A stretch of 64,000 nt of DNA from IMG/VR virus record IMGVR_UViG_3300018420_002445, positions 1 through 64,000 of that record. One strand, given 5' to 3'. The notes under the pieces were generated by a model. The model did not search any database and had not been told where the DNA came from. It saw nothing but the letters and a program-made list of their open reading frames with translations. The position numbers were made by a program, and so were the translations under genes. The stretch comes from a virus. Each line of letters begins with the position of its first letter. Position 1 is the stretch's first letter. Shown piece by piece: positions 8,772 to 16,613 of the stretch.

Positions 8772-10639
8772 TAAGAATGAAACTCCGTGTCATCAAAATT
8801 TGGGCTCCATGTTAGTTTTAAATATGTTTCTCTATTGTGTTCTAATATGGGCATCATTTGTTCGTACATATCATGTAGTTCTGACAGAGGTTTATCTAAA
8901 ATTGATTTAATCAACTCTAATATTTTTCTTAAACGTTCGCCGTGATCTTCAGTTTCATCATAACTTTCGTCCCAAAACTGATCAAACGTTTGATAACCAG
9001 ACTCTTTAATATACTTTAATGTATGCGGTGGTGCTAATAATATAAACGGCTTCATGTATTGTATTGGTTGCAATACTTTTTCACTATAGTTCGCACAAGA
9101 CTGTGCAAATCTAGTTTCTGTTACAATATCTACAAACACATTTCTATAAAAGTTTGCTAACATTGTTTCTTTTGTATTGTATAATGATGGTGTTTGTCCG
9201 TCTTTGTATTCTGCAACTTTAGGCCAAATTGCTTCTTGCGAATCGATTCCTATATCACTTGGTTTGTCTACAGTATAGGGTGCATTCTCTTTACATACTA
9301 AATTATTATCTGTTAACTGTTGATAAACTTCAGGTGATGTTGTCATCCATTGATCGATATCAAAATATAAATTGTCTTTTACAACATCTAATGAATCACT
9401 AAAGTACCAACTTAAATAACCATTTTCTCCTGCTAAAAAGTTTGCTAAGATTTGACGATGTTTTGTAAATCTCCAGTTCAATGATATAAAATGTTTATTG
9501 AACTTGTGCTTGTGAAAGTCTTCTTTAATCAATGCGTGTAGTCCTACAATAGGACGTTGTGACATAAGATATAGGTCTTCACATTCTAAGTTTAGTGCGT
9601 TAGCATAATGTGGATAAGATTCTTTGATTCTATATTCACCAGTCTTAACTGTAATCATCATAGGCTTTATACCATTGCGATGTTGATAACGTTGAATAGA
9701 ATCTAATTCTTTAGAACGCATTCTACTCTTATCTTCAGGAAAAGAAAACTCACTATAAAATCCCTGTGTAAATTCTTCTCCTTCATAATACGAACACATA
9801 GGTTCAAATAACCATATAGTCAATCCCCATCTATTAATTTCATCTACACCATGTTGATCATGTTCAATCTCATCAAGTTCTTTAATATAACCATTGTGCA
9901 TGTATATCATGTGAAATTGTTGTTGATCGTTTTGCGGGTTGATTAAAGGCAAGATTGATGTCTGTACAAACGGATGCGACAGTTCTGGCTTTGCATGTTT
10001 GTTAGGTACATTAATAGGAAACAAATGTTCTAGTTGTCCAACGTAAGATTCTTTACCTACTAATTGTAACATATACATTTTCTTTTTGCCTACGTTTGCA
10101 TATGATACTTTTGTATCAGCCCAAAACTTAAACCAGTCTCCCTTCTTCCAATTAGTGTGTGGTATGCCACCAATTTCTAATAGATGTCCTGGTTGCCAGT
10201 CTTCTAACATTAAGTAACCGATCATTACGTCATCAGGATCTGCTTTGTTTTCTATGCAATAATCAGTGATTGTAGGGACATGCGGGGGAATAACATCATA
10301 CTGACTTAAACGAACAAATTTAAGACCTTGATCAAACAGTCCAAATACTTTTTCTATATCATTTGCCCACGTAGGTATAGTCGGTTCAGTGTATTCTTCT
10401 ACTGTAAAATTAATTGCAGTATTTGTTAAATAACCTTCTTTGTGATACAATGATACTCTTTCGGTTGATAATGTAGGACGAGTATAAGGCAAAAGCCTAT
10501 GTTCTTTTTGCCAAGTAACTCCAAAATGACCTCTTTCAGTTTCAGTGTTAATGTTGTACCCCTTTGTTAAAAATTTCGTATGTTGATAAATTAGGATAGT
10601 CTTTATATGACCATAGTTTAGGTACACGTGCAATTGCAT
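8771..10639 (-). CDS. Fusion of a degenerate 2OG-oxygenase-like domain and a GT-B-type glycosyltransferase
   Basis: The frame from ATG 10639 gives 622 residues. Residues ~100-200 align with the intact 2OG-Fe(II) oxygenase at 14550-15134: PPHVPT against PFHTDR, and VSYANVGKKKMYMLQLVG against EHMAANLGDEDRYIMQVTG. The Fe-binding Asp and distal His and the 2OG-binding Arg are replaced. Residues ~385-610 match the glycosyltransferases at 19880-21184 and 22150-23628: LNWRFTKHRQ, then VTETRF, an EK pair, MKPFILLAPP and FDQFWDESYDE. This resembles the nucleotide-sugar half of fucosyltransferase-like GT-B enzymes. The ATG lies 92 bases inside the aminotransferase gene, so the true start is probably nearer 10550 (see findings). 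A donor-transfer role is inferred. Confidence 0.72.
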   Translation of the reverse strand: MQLHVYLNYGHIKTILIYQHTKFLTKGYNINTETERGHFGVTWQKEHRLLPYTRPTLSTERVSLYHKEGYLTNTAINFTVEEYTEPTIPTWANDIEKVFGLFDQGLKFVRLSQYDVIPPHVPTITDYCIENKADPDDVMIGYLMLEDWQPGHLLEIGGIPHTNWKKGDWFKFWADTKVSYANVGKKKMYMLQLVGKESYVGQLEHLFPINVPNKHAKPELSHPFVQTSILPLINPQNDQQQFHMIYMHNGYIKELDEIEHDQHGVDEINRWGLTIWLFEPMCSYYEGEEFTQGFYSEFSFPEDKSRMRSKELDSIQRYQHRNGIKPMMITVKTGEYRIKESYPHYANALNLECEDLYLMSQRPIVGLHALIKEDFHKHKFNKHFISLNWRFTKHRQILANFLAGENGYLSWYFSDSLDVVKDNLYFDIDQWMTTSPEVYQQLTDNNLVCKENAPYTVDKPSDIGIDSQEAIWPKVAEYKDGQTPSLYNTKETMLANFYRNVFVDIVTETRFAQSCANYSEKVLQPIQYMKPFILLAPPHTLKYIKESGYQTFDQFWDESYDETEDHGERLRKILELIKSILDKPLSELHDMYEQMMPILEHNRETYLKLTWSPNFDDTEFHS

Positions 10640-11174
10640 CGTCTAATTTATCTAAGCCTAACTGTGCTGTTTCAAATGTCATATGATAATGATATCCAAA
10701 TCTTTTGATTTCTTGGTCTGCCCATGCGGCTTCTAATTCTGGCCTACCGTCATACCTTATCTGTCTTAAAATTTCTGCATCTTCTGCATTGTCTAAAAGT
10801 ATCATACCGCCTTTACCAACACTCAAATGCTTTTTAAGTTGAAAACTTACACACATAATAGTTGATGGTATGTATGAGTTTTGTCTCCACATTGTTGCGG
10901 CATCAAATACATTAGTGTTGCCTATTTGATATAACTCTTGCCATTTTTCTGAAGTAAAATACCAATCATAACCTAACTTTTCAAACGTCATGGGTATAGA
11001 CAAATATGTCCAATTAGGACAAGTAACTTGATATTTTATTCCACGATCACCTTCATCTATCAATCTTAATGCTAACTCAATACCATGTGTGCAACAATCA
11101 ACTGCGACTGCATAGGGTGCACCGAAATAATTTGATACTCTTTCTTCTAATTGTAATATTGGATTCATCTTCAT
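10548..11174 (-). CDS. Short DegT/DnrJ/EryC1-type PLP aminotransferase
   Basis: At 208 residues, the fold is that of sugar aminotransferases: a helix with YFGAPYAVAVDCCTHGIELAL, then DAAT at residues 91-94 (Asp for the PLP ring nitrogen), then SFQLKKHLSVGKGG with the Schiff-base lysine at 114 or 115. Family members usually have 360-400 residues; this one lacks most of the C-terminal small domain. The family transfers an amino group from glutamate onto a keto-sugar nucleotide or acts as a dehydratase. It starts at ATG 11174, overlapping the stop of the radical SAM gene (CCATGA). Whether the short form is active is uncertain. Confidence 0.82.
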   Translation of the reverse strand: MKMNPILQLEERVSNYFGAPYAVAVDCCTHGIELALRLIDEGDRGIKYQVTCPNWTYLSIPMTFEKLGYDWYFTSEKWQELYQIGNTNVFDAATMWRQNSYIPSTIMCVSFQLKKHLSVGKGGMILLDNAEDAEILRQIRYDGRPELEAAWADQEIKRFGYHYHMTFETAQLGLDKLDDAIARVPKLWSYKDYPNLSTYEIFNKGVQH

Positions 11175-13483
11175 GGTAATAATTTAGGGTCAAGTTTTGG
11201 TCTGCCTTGTTGTGGTTTCTTTTTAAGAATAGAATCTAGTGTTATTGCTTGTTCCATTTCTGCTTTTTGCGGCAAGTCTAAATCTTTAGATGAATCTCGT
11301 CTTTCTGCTTTTTCTGCTAGTGTGACTTTATATTGATCTAAGTCTTCCCAGTCTCCTGTTCCTTGCCAATCTAATTCAAATGAAAAGTCGATACTTGCAT
11401 TTAATTCTTCTTCTTCACGTAGCAAGTCAGTAAAGTCTTGTCCTGACCTACCTTCATTTACGTCCCATTCTGCTTTTGCTAATTTTCTTGCACGTTTAGC
11501 AGTGTTGGCTTGTATACGTGAATAATCTTGTGCATAGAACGGACCCTTTCTGCCTTCTGGGGGCGGTTCTCTGTCATCATAAGGATTATCAATTTGATCA
11601 AATTTCATTTTAAAATCTGCTGTCCATTGACCTGCATGATCAATTTTAAAATTGTATTCAGCATTAAACATACCCGGTCCATACTGAGTGCCGAACTCTT
11701 TTAAATCTATTTCTGGATTAAATCTAATGTTTGCTGTGTATCCGCCTCTTGCTCTCCAAAGATTTCTTAAGAAAGGCCAAATCTCATTAACAAGATGATT
11801 AGCAAAAACATTGTTGTTGCCGTTCTTATCTCTTATATCTTCTTTAATAATGTGATAATCAAAGTCTTCTTCATATTCTAATGATCCTTGAAATTCTTCA
11901 TCATCTAATATTATATGGTAATGTTCTTTCTTTAACGCATCTCTAATAGGGTATGTAATAGGAACTTCTGTACAGTTTTGAAAAAAGTCTAACCACATAT
12001 GAATAAGTTTAACTCTCATCATTACATGTGTGCCGCCCATCTTAAAGTCATTTGATATCCAATGACCTTGATACTTATGCCACGACACATTGTATGCATG
12101 TGGATTTTGTCCTACGATTGTTTCAGGGCCTAAGCCGTAGCCAACACCCAATCCCATGTTGTTAATGTTATTGTTTCTGTTACGCCACATGAATGTCATA
12201 GTGTCTGAATAGTCTTGGTAGTCTTCTGTAGGGAATGCTACGATCCAGTTTGTTGCTCCCCATATACCTACTTTCTTACAGTCAATAAAGTTTTGTTCCA
12301 TTGCCTCGACAGTTACACCTTTATGCATATCATCTAATACTTTTTGTGAGCCTGACTCACAACCAAAGTTAAACATGATACAACCGCCGTCTGCTAAGTC
12401 TTGTAGATATTCTAAGTCCATACGTTTATCACAACGAGCATAACCAGTCCATTTGACTTTTAATTCTTTTGCTTTACATGCAAGTGCAAAGGCACGCAAT
12501 TCTTTAATGTTACCATTGATTAACGAGTCAATAAACCAAATAACATCTGTACCTTTATTATAATATAACCATTCGATTTCGTCAATCAAATCTACTGCTT
12601 GTCTTTGACGATATCTCCAAAAGTGTGTCTCCTCACAGAACGTACACTTTGCAGTACAGCCTCGACTAAACTCTGAGTTGACGCCGTTAGGTACATCATA
12701 CAAACTAAAATCAATTGATTCATAGTCTGGCATAGGCAAGTTATTAATATTAATTCTTTCACTTTCTGCTTGATCTAATATCTTAGGTCCGTCATGTTCG
12801 ATGCCTTCTTCGATTTCTTCTAACATGACTAAAAGATTCTTTTCACCTTCACCAATGACAACGTAGTCATAATAATCTTCGATAGCAAACCAACTTTTAT
12901 GTACGTTTGGTCCACCTACTGAAATTTTAATACTTGGATCACGTTTCTTAATTTCTTGCATCATATACTTACTAGGTTCTTCTGAAATATAATACAACGA
13001 AAAGCCTACAACATTAGGTTTCATTTCTAATATTCTTTCTATCTGTTCATCAAGCAACGGTTTAAGTATAGGATGAATGTCAGTAGTGTAAGTAGGAGGC
13101 AGCCAATGCCAAGATGACGATGGATCCCAAAGTCTGAACGGAAGTTTCTCGTTTGGCTGCCAATCTTTTCTATATTCCTGATACGCCATTGCGTTCAAGT
13201 CTATAATAGTTGTTTCATATCCTGCGGCTTTTGCAATACCTGATAGTCTTGCTAACGAAAAAGGTGGCATATATGGTGACCATTCAGGACACAATACTAA
13301 TACCATAGTAGTTTCACGTGTTTTGTAGTCTACATAAACTGGAGTTAAATTCTTTTGTTGTACTGGCTTAGCATATTCAGAAATAGCCATCATCATGTCA
13401 TGGTGTCTTGCATCTCCCACATCTGACGGCGGTTTGGGCTTTGGTTCATTTTTTCTTGCTAATGATTGTAGTGTAAAATCCAT
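11171..13483 (-). CDS. B12-binding-type radical SAM enzyme
   Basis: With the ATG at 13483 the product is 770 residues. The N-terminal ~200 residues look like a cobalamin-binding Rossmann domain (LVLCPEWSPYMPPFSLARL, then VVGFSLYYISEEPS and VVIGEGEKNLL). The radical SAM CxxxCxxC is GCTAKCTFCEE (Cys 276, 280, 283). A Lys/Glu-rich tail of ~250 residues, with RKLAKAEW-like segments, has no match I recognise. B12 radical SAM enzymes typically methylate or rearrange unactivated carbons in sugars, lipids or antibiotics. An upstream TTG at 13522 is in frame, but a TTAAATA promoter-like box (13513-13519) and GGGAG (13498-13502) argue for 13483, though the spacing of 14 bases is long. Confidence 0.88.
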   Translation of the reverse strand: MDFTLQSLARKNEPKPKPPSDVGDARHHDMMMAISEYAKPVQQKNLTPVYVDYKTRETTMVLVLCPEWSPYMPPFSLARLSGIAKAAGYETTIIDLNAMAYQEYRKDWQPNEKLPFRLWDPSSSWHWLPPTYTTDIHPILKPLLDEQIERILEMKPNVVGFSLYYISEEPSKYMMQEIKKRDPSIKISVGGPNVHKSWFAIEDYYDYVVIGEGEKNLLVMLEEIEEGIEHDGPKILDQAESERININNLPMPDYESIDFSLYDVPNGVNSEFSRGCTAKCTFCEETHFWRYRQRQAVDLIDEIEWLYYNKGTDVIWFIDSLINGNIKELRAFALACKAKELKVKWTGYARCDKRMDLEYLQDLADGGCIMFNFGCESGSQKVLDDMHKGVTVEAMEQNFIDCKKVGIWGATNWIVAFPTEDYQDYSDTMTFMWRNRNNNINNMGLGVGYGLGPETIVGQNPHAYNVSWHKYQGHWISNDFKMGGTHVMMRVKLIHMWLDFFQNCTEVPITYPIRDALKKEHYHIILDDEEFQGSLEYEEDFDYHIIKEDIRDKNGNNNVFANHLVNEIWPFLRNLWRARGGYTANIRFNPEIDLKEFGTQYGPGMFNAEYNFKIDHAGQWTADFKMKFDQIDNPYDDREPPPEGRKGPFYAQDYSRIQANTAKRARKLAKAEWDVNEGRSGQDFTDLLREEEELNASIDFSFELDWQGTGDWEDLDQYKVTLAEKAERRDSSKDLDLPQKAEMEQAITLDSILKKKPQQGRPKLDPKLLP

Positions 13484-13512
13484 ACGTTGCTTGTTTACTC
13501 CCGTTACATGTA

Positions 13513-13519
13513 TATTTAA
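13513..13519 (-). promoter_or_regulatory. Candidate late promoter box TTAAATA
   Basis: TTAAATA on the minus strand differs by one base from the core of the T4 late consensus TATAAATA. It is followed by GGGAG at 13502-13498 and the radical SAM ATG at 13483. It shares the short divergent intergenic region with a plus-strand box. Confidence 0.45.
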
Positions 13520-13564
13520 CAAAATTTCACACCTGCAATATTTTTACGACTACCCTTTTCTACA

Positions 13565-13571
13565 CTAAATA
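13565..13571 (+). promoter_or_regulatory. Candidate late promoter box CTAAATA with AGGAG
   Basis: CTAAATA at 13565-13571 precedes AGGAG (13579-13583) and the ATG at 13595. The order of box, short spacer and Shine-Dalgarno matches that at 33875-33847 on the other strand. It gives the reversed two-gene cassette its own promoter. Confidence 0.55.
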
Positions 13572-13594
13572 TTAACATAGGAGTAGTTAAACTT

Positions 13595-14557
13595 ATGTAC
13601 AGCAAAAATGAATGGGGTAAATTAAAGAAGGTAGTCGTTGGTATTGCAGATAATGCACGTATACCAGAAGTTGACACCAGCCTTCGACACATCAATTATG
13701 CTGACGTTAAAGATGAACTAGACATTCCTACAGGGAAGTACCCCCAAATAGTCGTTGATGAAGCAAATGAAGATTTAGAAACATTTGCTGACTTTTTGAG
13801 AAACGAAGGCGCGGAAGTAGTTAGGCCCGACATCACGGAGTGTAATTACTACAACTATTGTCCGCGGGATTCCGTTATTGTTTATAAAGATAAGGCTATT
13901 GCTACTCCTATGCCTCTGAGAGCCAGACGTAACGAGTACCAAGCATATGAACGTCATTTAGAAAACGTACATCCATATGATATTATACGCAGTGATGATC
14001 TTTACAACACAGAATGCTTGGGCGACCCAGACGTATTAGCATTAACAGAGGCAGAACCGGCATTTGATGCCGCTAATGTGTTACGTGCTAATGATGATTT
14101 ATTATACTTAGTTTCTAACTCCGGTAACAAATCTGGTGCAAGTTTACTACAAAGCATCGTTGATGGCAAAGTACATACAGTAGAGGGTATCTACAGTTAT
14201 ATGCACTTAGACTCGACTGTGTGCTTTCTCAGAGACGGTTTGATGCTACTTAACCCTAGTAGAGTCAAAGACGTTAATCAATTACCAGAACCATTTAGAC
14301 ATTGGGATTACATAATGTGTCCAGATCCTGTACCAATTGGACACTATGAAAATTATCGTAATTCATCAAACTGGGTAAGTATGAACTTGTTCTCAGTTAA
14401 TTCAAATTTAGTTGCACTAGAAGAAAGACAAGAACCTCTTAGAAAAGAACTAGAAAAACACGGCATTGAGTGTGCTATGTTACCTATGAGACATGCAATT
14501 ACATTGGGTGGATGCTTTCATTGTGTAACTAACGACTTAATACGTGAAGATGATTAA
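13595..14557 (+). CDS. Amidinotransferase (glycine/inosamine amidinotransferase family)
   Basis: This 320-residue protein has the five-blade guanidino-modifying fold of GATM and StrB1, which move an amidino group from arginine to an amine. Landmarks: CPRDSVIVYKD (89-99), FDAANVL with Asp158, YMHLDSTVCFL with His204, and ITLGGCFHCVTND with the probable nucleophile Cys310 (equivalent to the FHC cysteine of GATM). All three catalytic positions look intact. The acceptor amine is unknown; the nearby aminotransferase could make an amino sugar, as in aminocyclitol pathways. It is one of only two genes on the plus strand and has its own promoter-like box and AGGAG, with spacing of 11 bases. Confidence 0.9.
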   Translation: MYSKNEWGKLKKVVVGIADNARIPEVDTSLRHINYADVKDELDIPTGKYPQIVVDEANEDLETFADFLRNEGAEVVRPDITECNYYNYCPRDSVIVYKDKAIATPMPLRARRNEYQAYERHLENVHPYDIIRSDDLYNTECLGDPDVLALTEAEPAFDAANVLRANDDLLYLVSNSGNKSGASLLQSIVDGKVHTVEGIYSYMHLDSTVCFLRDGLMLLNPSRVKDVNQLPEPFRHWDYIMCPDPVPIGHYENYRNSSNWVSMNLFSVNSNLVALEERQEPLRKELEKHGIECAMLPMRHAITLGGCFHCVTNDLIREDD

Positions 14558-15134
14558 AGGCAAAGTAGAAGTTATATGGACTGAAGAAGATTATATGAAT
14601 CTTCCTTGGTTTACAAACGATGTGCATGAAGAAAAGTTTAATGCAACTGTAGAAACTAAAGGGTATGATGTAGGTGTTTCTATGTGCTTTGAAGATTTGC
14701 CTGAAGTCTTTCATAAAGTAGTAGAACAATTTGATTTCTTAGACAAAATTGTCATTGCAATTAACAAACTAGAAGTAGGTAAAATCTTACCATTTCATAC
14801 TGACAGATTCATGTCATACAAACAACGAAACAATATCAGTGATAATCAACCAATTGAACGTGTGATTGTGTTCTTACATGATCAAAAGAAAGGCCATCAA
14901 TTGTGGATAGAAGATGAAGTGTGTACGGGGCCTGCAGGATCATATTTTGGATGGGAACAAAACACTGAACATATGGCCGCTAATTTAGGCGATGAAGATA
15001 GATATATTATGCAGGTTACAGGTATTACTAAAAATCGTGTAAAAGAACCACAGCATCCTTCTGAGGGAGAAGCCTCTTTAAATTCTTATGGCGATGTTGT
15101 TATCTATCGTAATGGTACTTGGGTACGCCCTTAG
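14550..15134 (+). CDS. 2OG-Fe(II) oxygenase (Asp/Asn hydroxylase-like)
   Basis: From the ATG at 14550 the product is 194 residues. It has a complete jelly-roll dioxygenase signature: HTD (His83, Asp85) and EHMAA (His141) for iron, and RYIMQVTG with Arg151 for 2-oxoglutarate, placed as in aspartyl/asparaginyl beta-hydroxylase-like and phage 2OG proteins. It should hydroxylate a protein side chain or small molecule. It overlaps the amidinotransferase stop (ATGATTAA), so the pair is an operon. An in-frame GTG at 14544 is an alternative start. Its last bases overlap the convergent 66-residue gene by 4. The degenerate copy fused to a glycosyltransferase at 8771-10639 is a relative. Confidence 0.85.
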   Translation: MIKGKVEVIWTEEDYMNLPWFTNDVHEEKFNATVETKGYDVGVSMCFEDLPEVFHKVVEQFDFLDKIVIAINKLEVGKILPFHTDRFMSYKQRNNISDNQPIERVIVFLHDQKKGHQLWIEDEVCTGPAGSYFGWEQNTEHMAANLGDEDRYIMQVTGITKNRVKEPQHPSEGEASLNSYGDVVIYRNGTWVRP

Positions 15135-15331
15135 GCTTGTTTATCTAACATTCCCAATTCTTTTTGTAGTTTTTCTATTTCTCGTTTAAGATGCAATTTA
15201 TCGAATTTTTCTTTTTGAATGATGGAATCATCAACTCGGTTTTTGTAATCGTCTGAAACTTTTTTGTCTAATGCTCTGTGTCTGTCCATTAATACTGCTA
15301 ATCGATTACGTAGTGATTCTTTTGAACTCAT
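15131..15331 (-). CDS. Small coiled-coil protein, DUF465-like
   Basis: This 66-residue charged helical protein has the pattern MDRHRALDKKVSD followed by EKFDKLHLKREIEKLQKEL. This matches the HxxLDxxI and LKxxKLxLKDEI layout of small DUF465 (YdcH-like) proteins; the assignment is by pattern only. It has a strong Shine-Dalgarno AAGGAGGA at 15348-15341, ten bases before the ATG. Function unknown. It converges on the oxygenase gene with a 4-base overlap. Confidence 0.7.
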   Translation of the reverse strand: MSSKESLRNRLAVLMDRHRALDKKVSDDYKNRVDDSIIQKEKFDKLHLKREIEKLQKELGMLDKQA

Positions 15332-15340
15332 CGTTGGGGT

Positions 15341-15348
15341 TCCTCCTT
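15341..15348 (-). promoter_or_regulatory. Strong Shine-Dalgarno AAGGAGGA
   Basis: This is the best match to the anti-Shine-Dalgarno that I found in the window. It precedes the 66-residue coiled-coil gene. The preceding spacer (15349-15385) is AT-rich with a TATACT hexamer on the minus strand (about 15368-15373), possibly a host-type -10. Confidence 0.6.
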
Positions 15349-15385
15349 AATTTTTGAATAATTAGTATACAATAATACTTAGCAA

Positions 15386-16258
15386 TTAAGGTCTGCGTAA
15401 AATAGTTTTCTTTTTTGCAATGTCATCAACAATGCATCGTCCTAGTTGTTCGTGTCCCATTGGCGATGGGTGATTATCGTAGGGCTCGCCGCCTATACGT
15501 TCATAGTTATATCGATGACATCTAGTTTCAAGACCTAATGGATCATCTTCTAACATTGGAAAACGATCATATATGTAGTCTTGTATTTCTTGTGGCATTG
15601 CGGCAACATATTGATTAAAGTACCAGTAATAACACTCAATTCCTTTACTAGTCAAAAAATCATACAAGAATCCCATATGAAATAACCAAGTATACATTCC
15701 TTCTTGGTCAGTGTAAGTTCTATATCTGCTTTGCCCTTGTTTGATGACATCAGGATCATTATGATTTTCAGCAAATGATATAAGACCATGTGGATTTACC
15801 TTAGCCCATCGATCTAAATTATGTAAAACATCATAATTATTATTGTTTATTTTTTGCTCATGCCAAATATCTTCTTTCTGCATAGGTGACACTTGATATC
15901 TTTTTTGAAAGTCATCTTGTTCTTCTTTTTTAGGAACATAATATTCATATCTGTCTTCACATGACCATTGAATGATAACTGTAGTATTTTTTAAAGTTTC
16001 TTCGTCTTGTTCATTGACCCAATCAAATGTAGTTCTACATATACGTTGATTGCTTCCGCAACCTTCAGCAAGATTTACACATCTATCAAAGTTCATTAGT
16101 TTTTTTACGTGAGCAGGCCAAACAATGTTAGCATGTAGATAGTCTAGGTGTTCTTTAGTGCCCGGTTCATGAGGAAGATTAAATTGATTTTCTTTGCTAG
16201 GTCGATCTAATCCGCCACCATATGTCCAACTACAACCGTTAACGAATAGAGTTTTCAT
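15386..16258 (-). CDS. SGNH/GDSL-hydrolase-like protein (second of three)
   Basis: This 290-residue protein begins LFVNGCSWTYGGGLDRP, a GCS-type block I, followed by NLAEGCGSNQRICR (Gly/Asn oxyanion blocks) and a C-terminal DNHPSPMGHEQLGRCI, whose DxxHP-type motif is typical of block V. This gives a plausible Ser-Asp-His triad with Ser11. A hydrolase or acyltransferase acting on a glycan is the usual inference. It overlaps the upstream 124-residue gene by 20 bases. Confidence 0.75.
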   Translation of the reverse strand: MKTLFVNGCSWTYGGGLDRPSKENQFNLPHEPGTKEHLDYLHANIVWPAHVKKLMNFDRCVNLAEGCGSNQRICRTTFDWVNEQDEETLKNTTVIIQWSCEDRYEYYVPKKEEQDDFQKRYQVSPMQKEDIWHEQKINNNNYDVLHNLDRWAKVNPHGLISFAENHNDPDVIKQGQSRYRTYTDQEGMYTWLFHMGFLYDFLTSKGIECYYWYFNQYVAAMPQEIQDYIYDRFPMLEDDPLGLETRCHRYNYERIGGEPYDNHPSPMGHEQLGRCIVDDIAKKKTILRRP

Positions 16259-16613
16259 ATAATGCCTGTGCTTCTGGTTTTAATTGTATATCGAACATGT
16301 CTTCAAAGTATGATTGTGCATATAAAAATCCACCTTTGTCATAAAAGTCAGTATTGAATTCAAATATAACTAACGGATTGTAATCAGGCTTGTCTATAGT
16401 GTGTGCTAAAATAAAAACACTGTCTTCTCGTAAATCTTCAGGAATAGAATCAAAATCATCACTACGAACAACAAGAGTTTTATTCGCAGATTCAACTATG
16501 TCTCTGTTTAATTCTAAGACAGTTTGATGTTCGTTCATTACTTCATCATCATATTCTAGCATGTTTGCTATTTCAGATGAAAGTCCTATTAGATATATTC
16601 TTTTTGTAATCAT
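16239..16613 (-). CDS. Uncharacterised 124-residue protein
   Basis: I do not recognise the family. It is a soluble alpha/beta-looking protein (ITKRIYLIGLSSEIANMLE at the N-terminus, then TLVVRSDDF and SVFILAHTID). The alternation of strands and helices could be a small Rossmann-like domain. It overlaps both neighbours (4 bases upstream, 20 downstream), so it is co-translated between a B12 radical SAM enzyme and an SGNH-like protein. Confidence 0.7.
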   Translation of the reverse strand: MITKRIYLIGLSSEIANMLEYDDEVMNEHQTVLELNRDIVESANKTLVVRSDDFDSIPEDLREDSVFILAHTIDKPDYNPLVIFEFNTDFYDKGGFLYAQSYFEDMFDIQLKPEAQALYENSIR

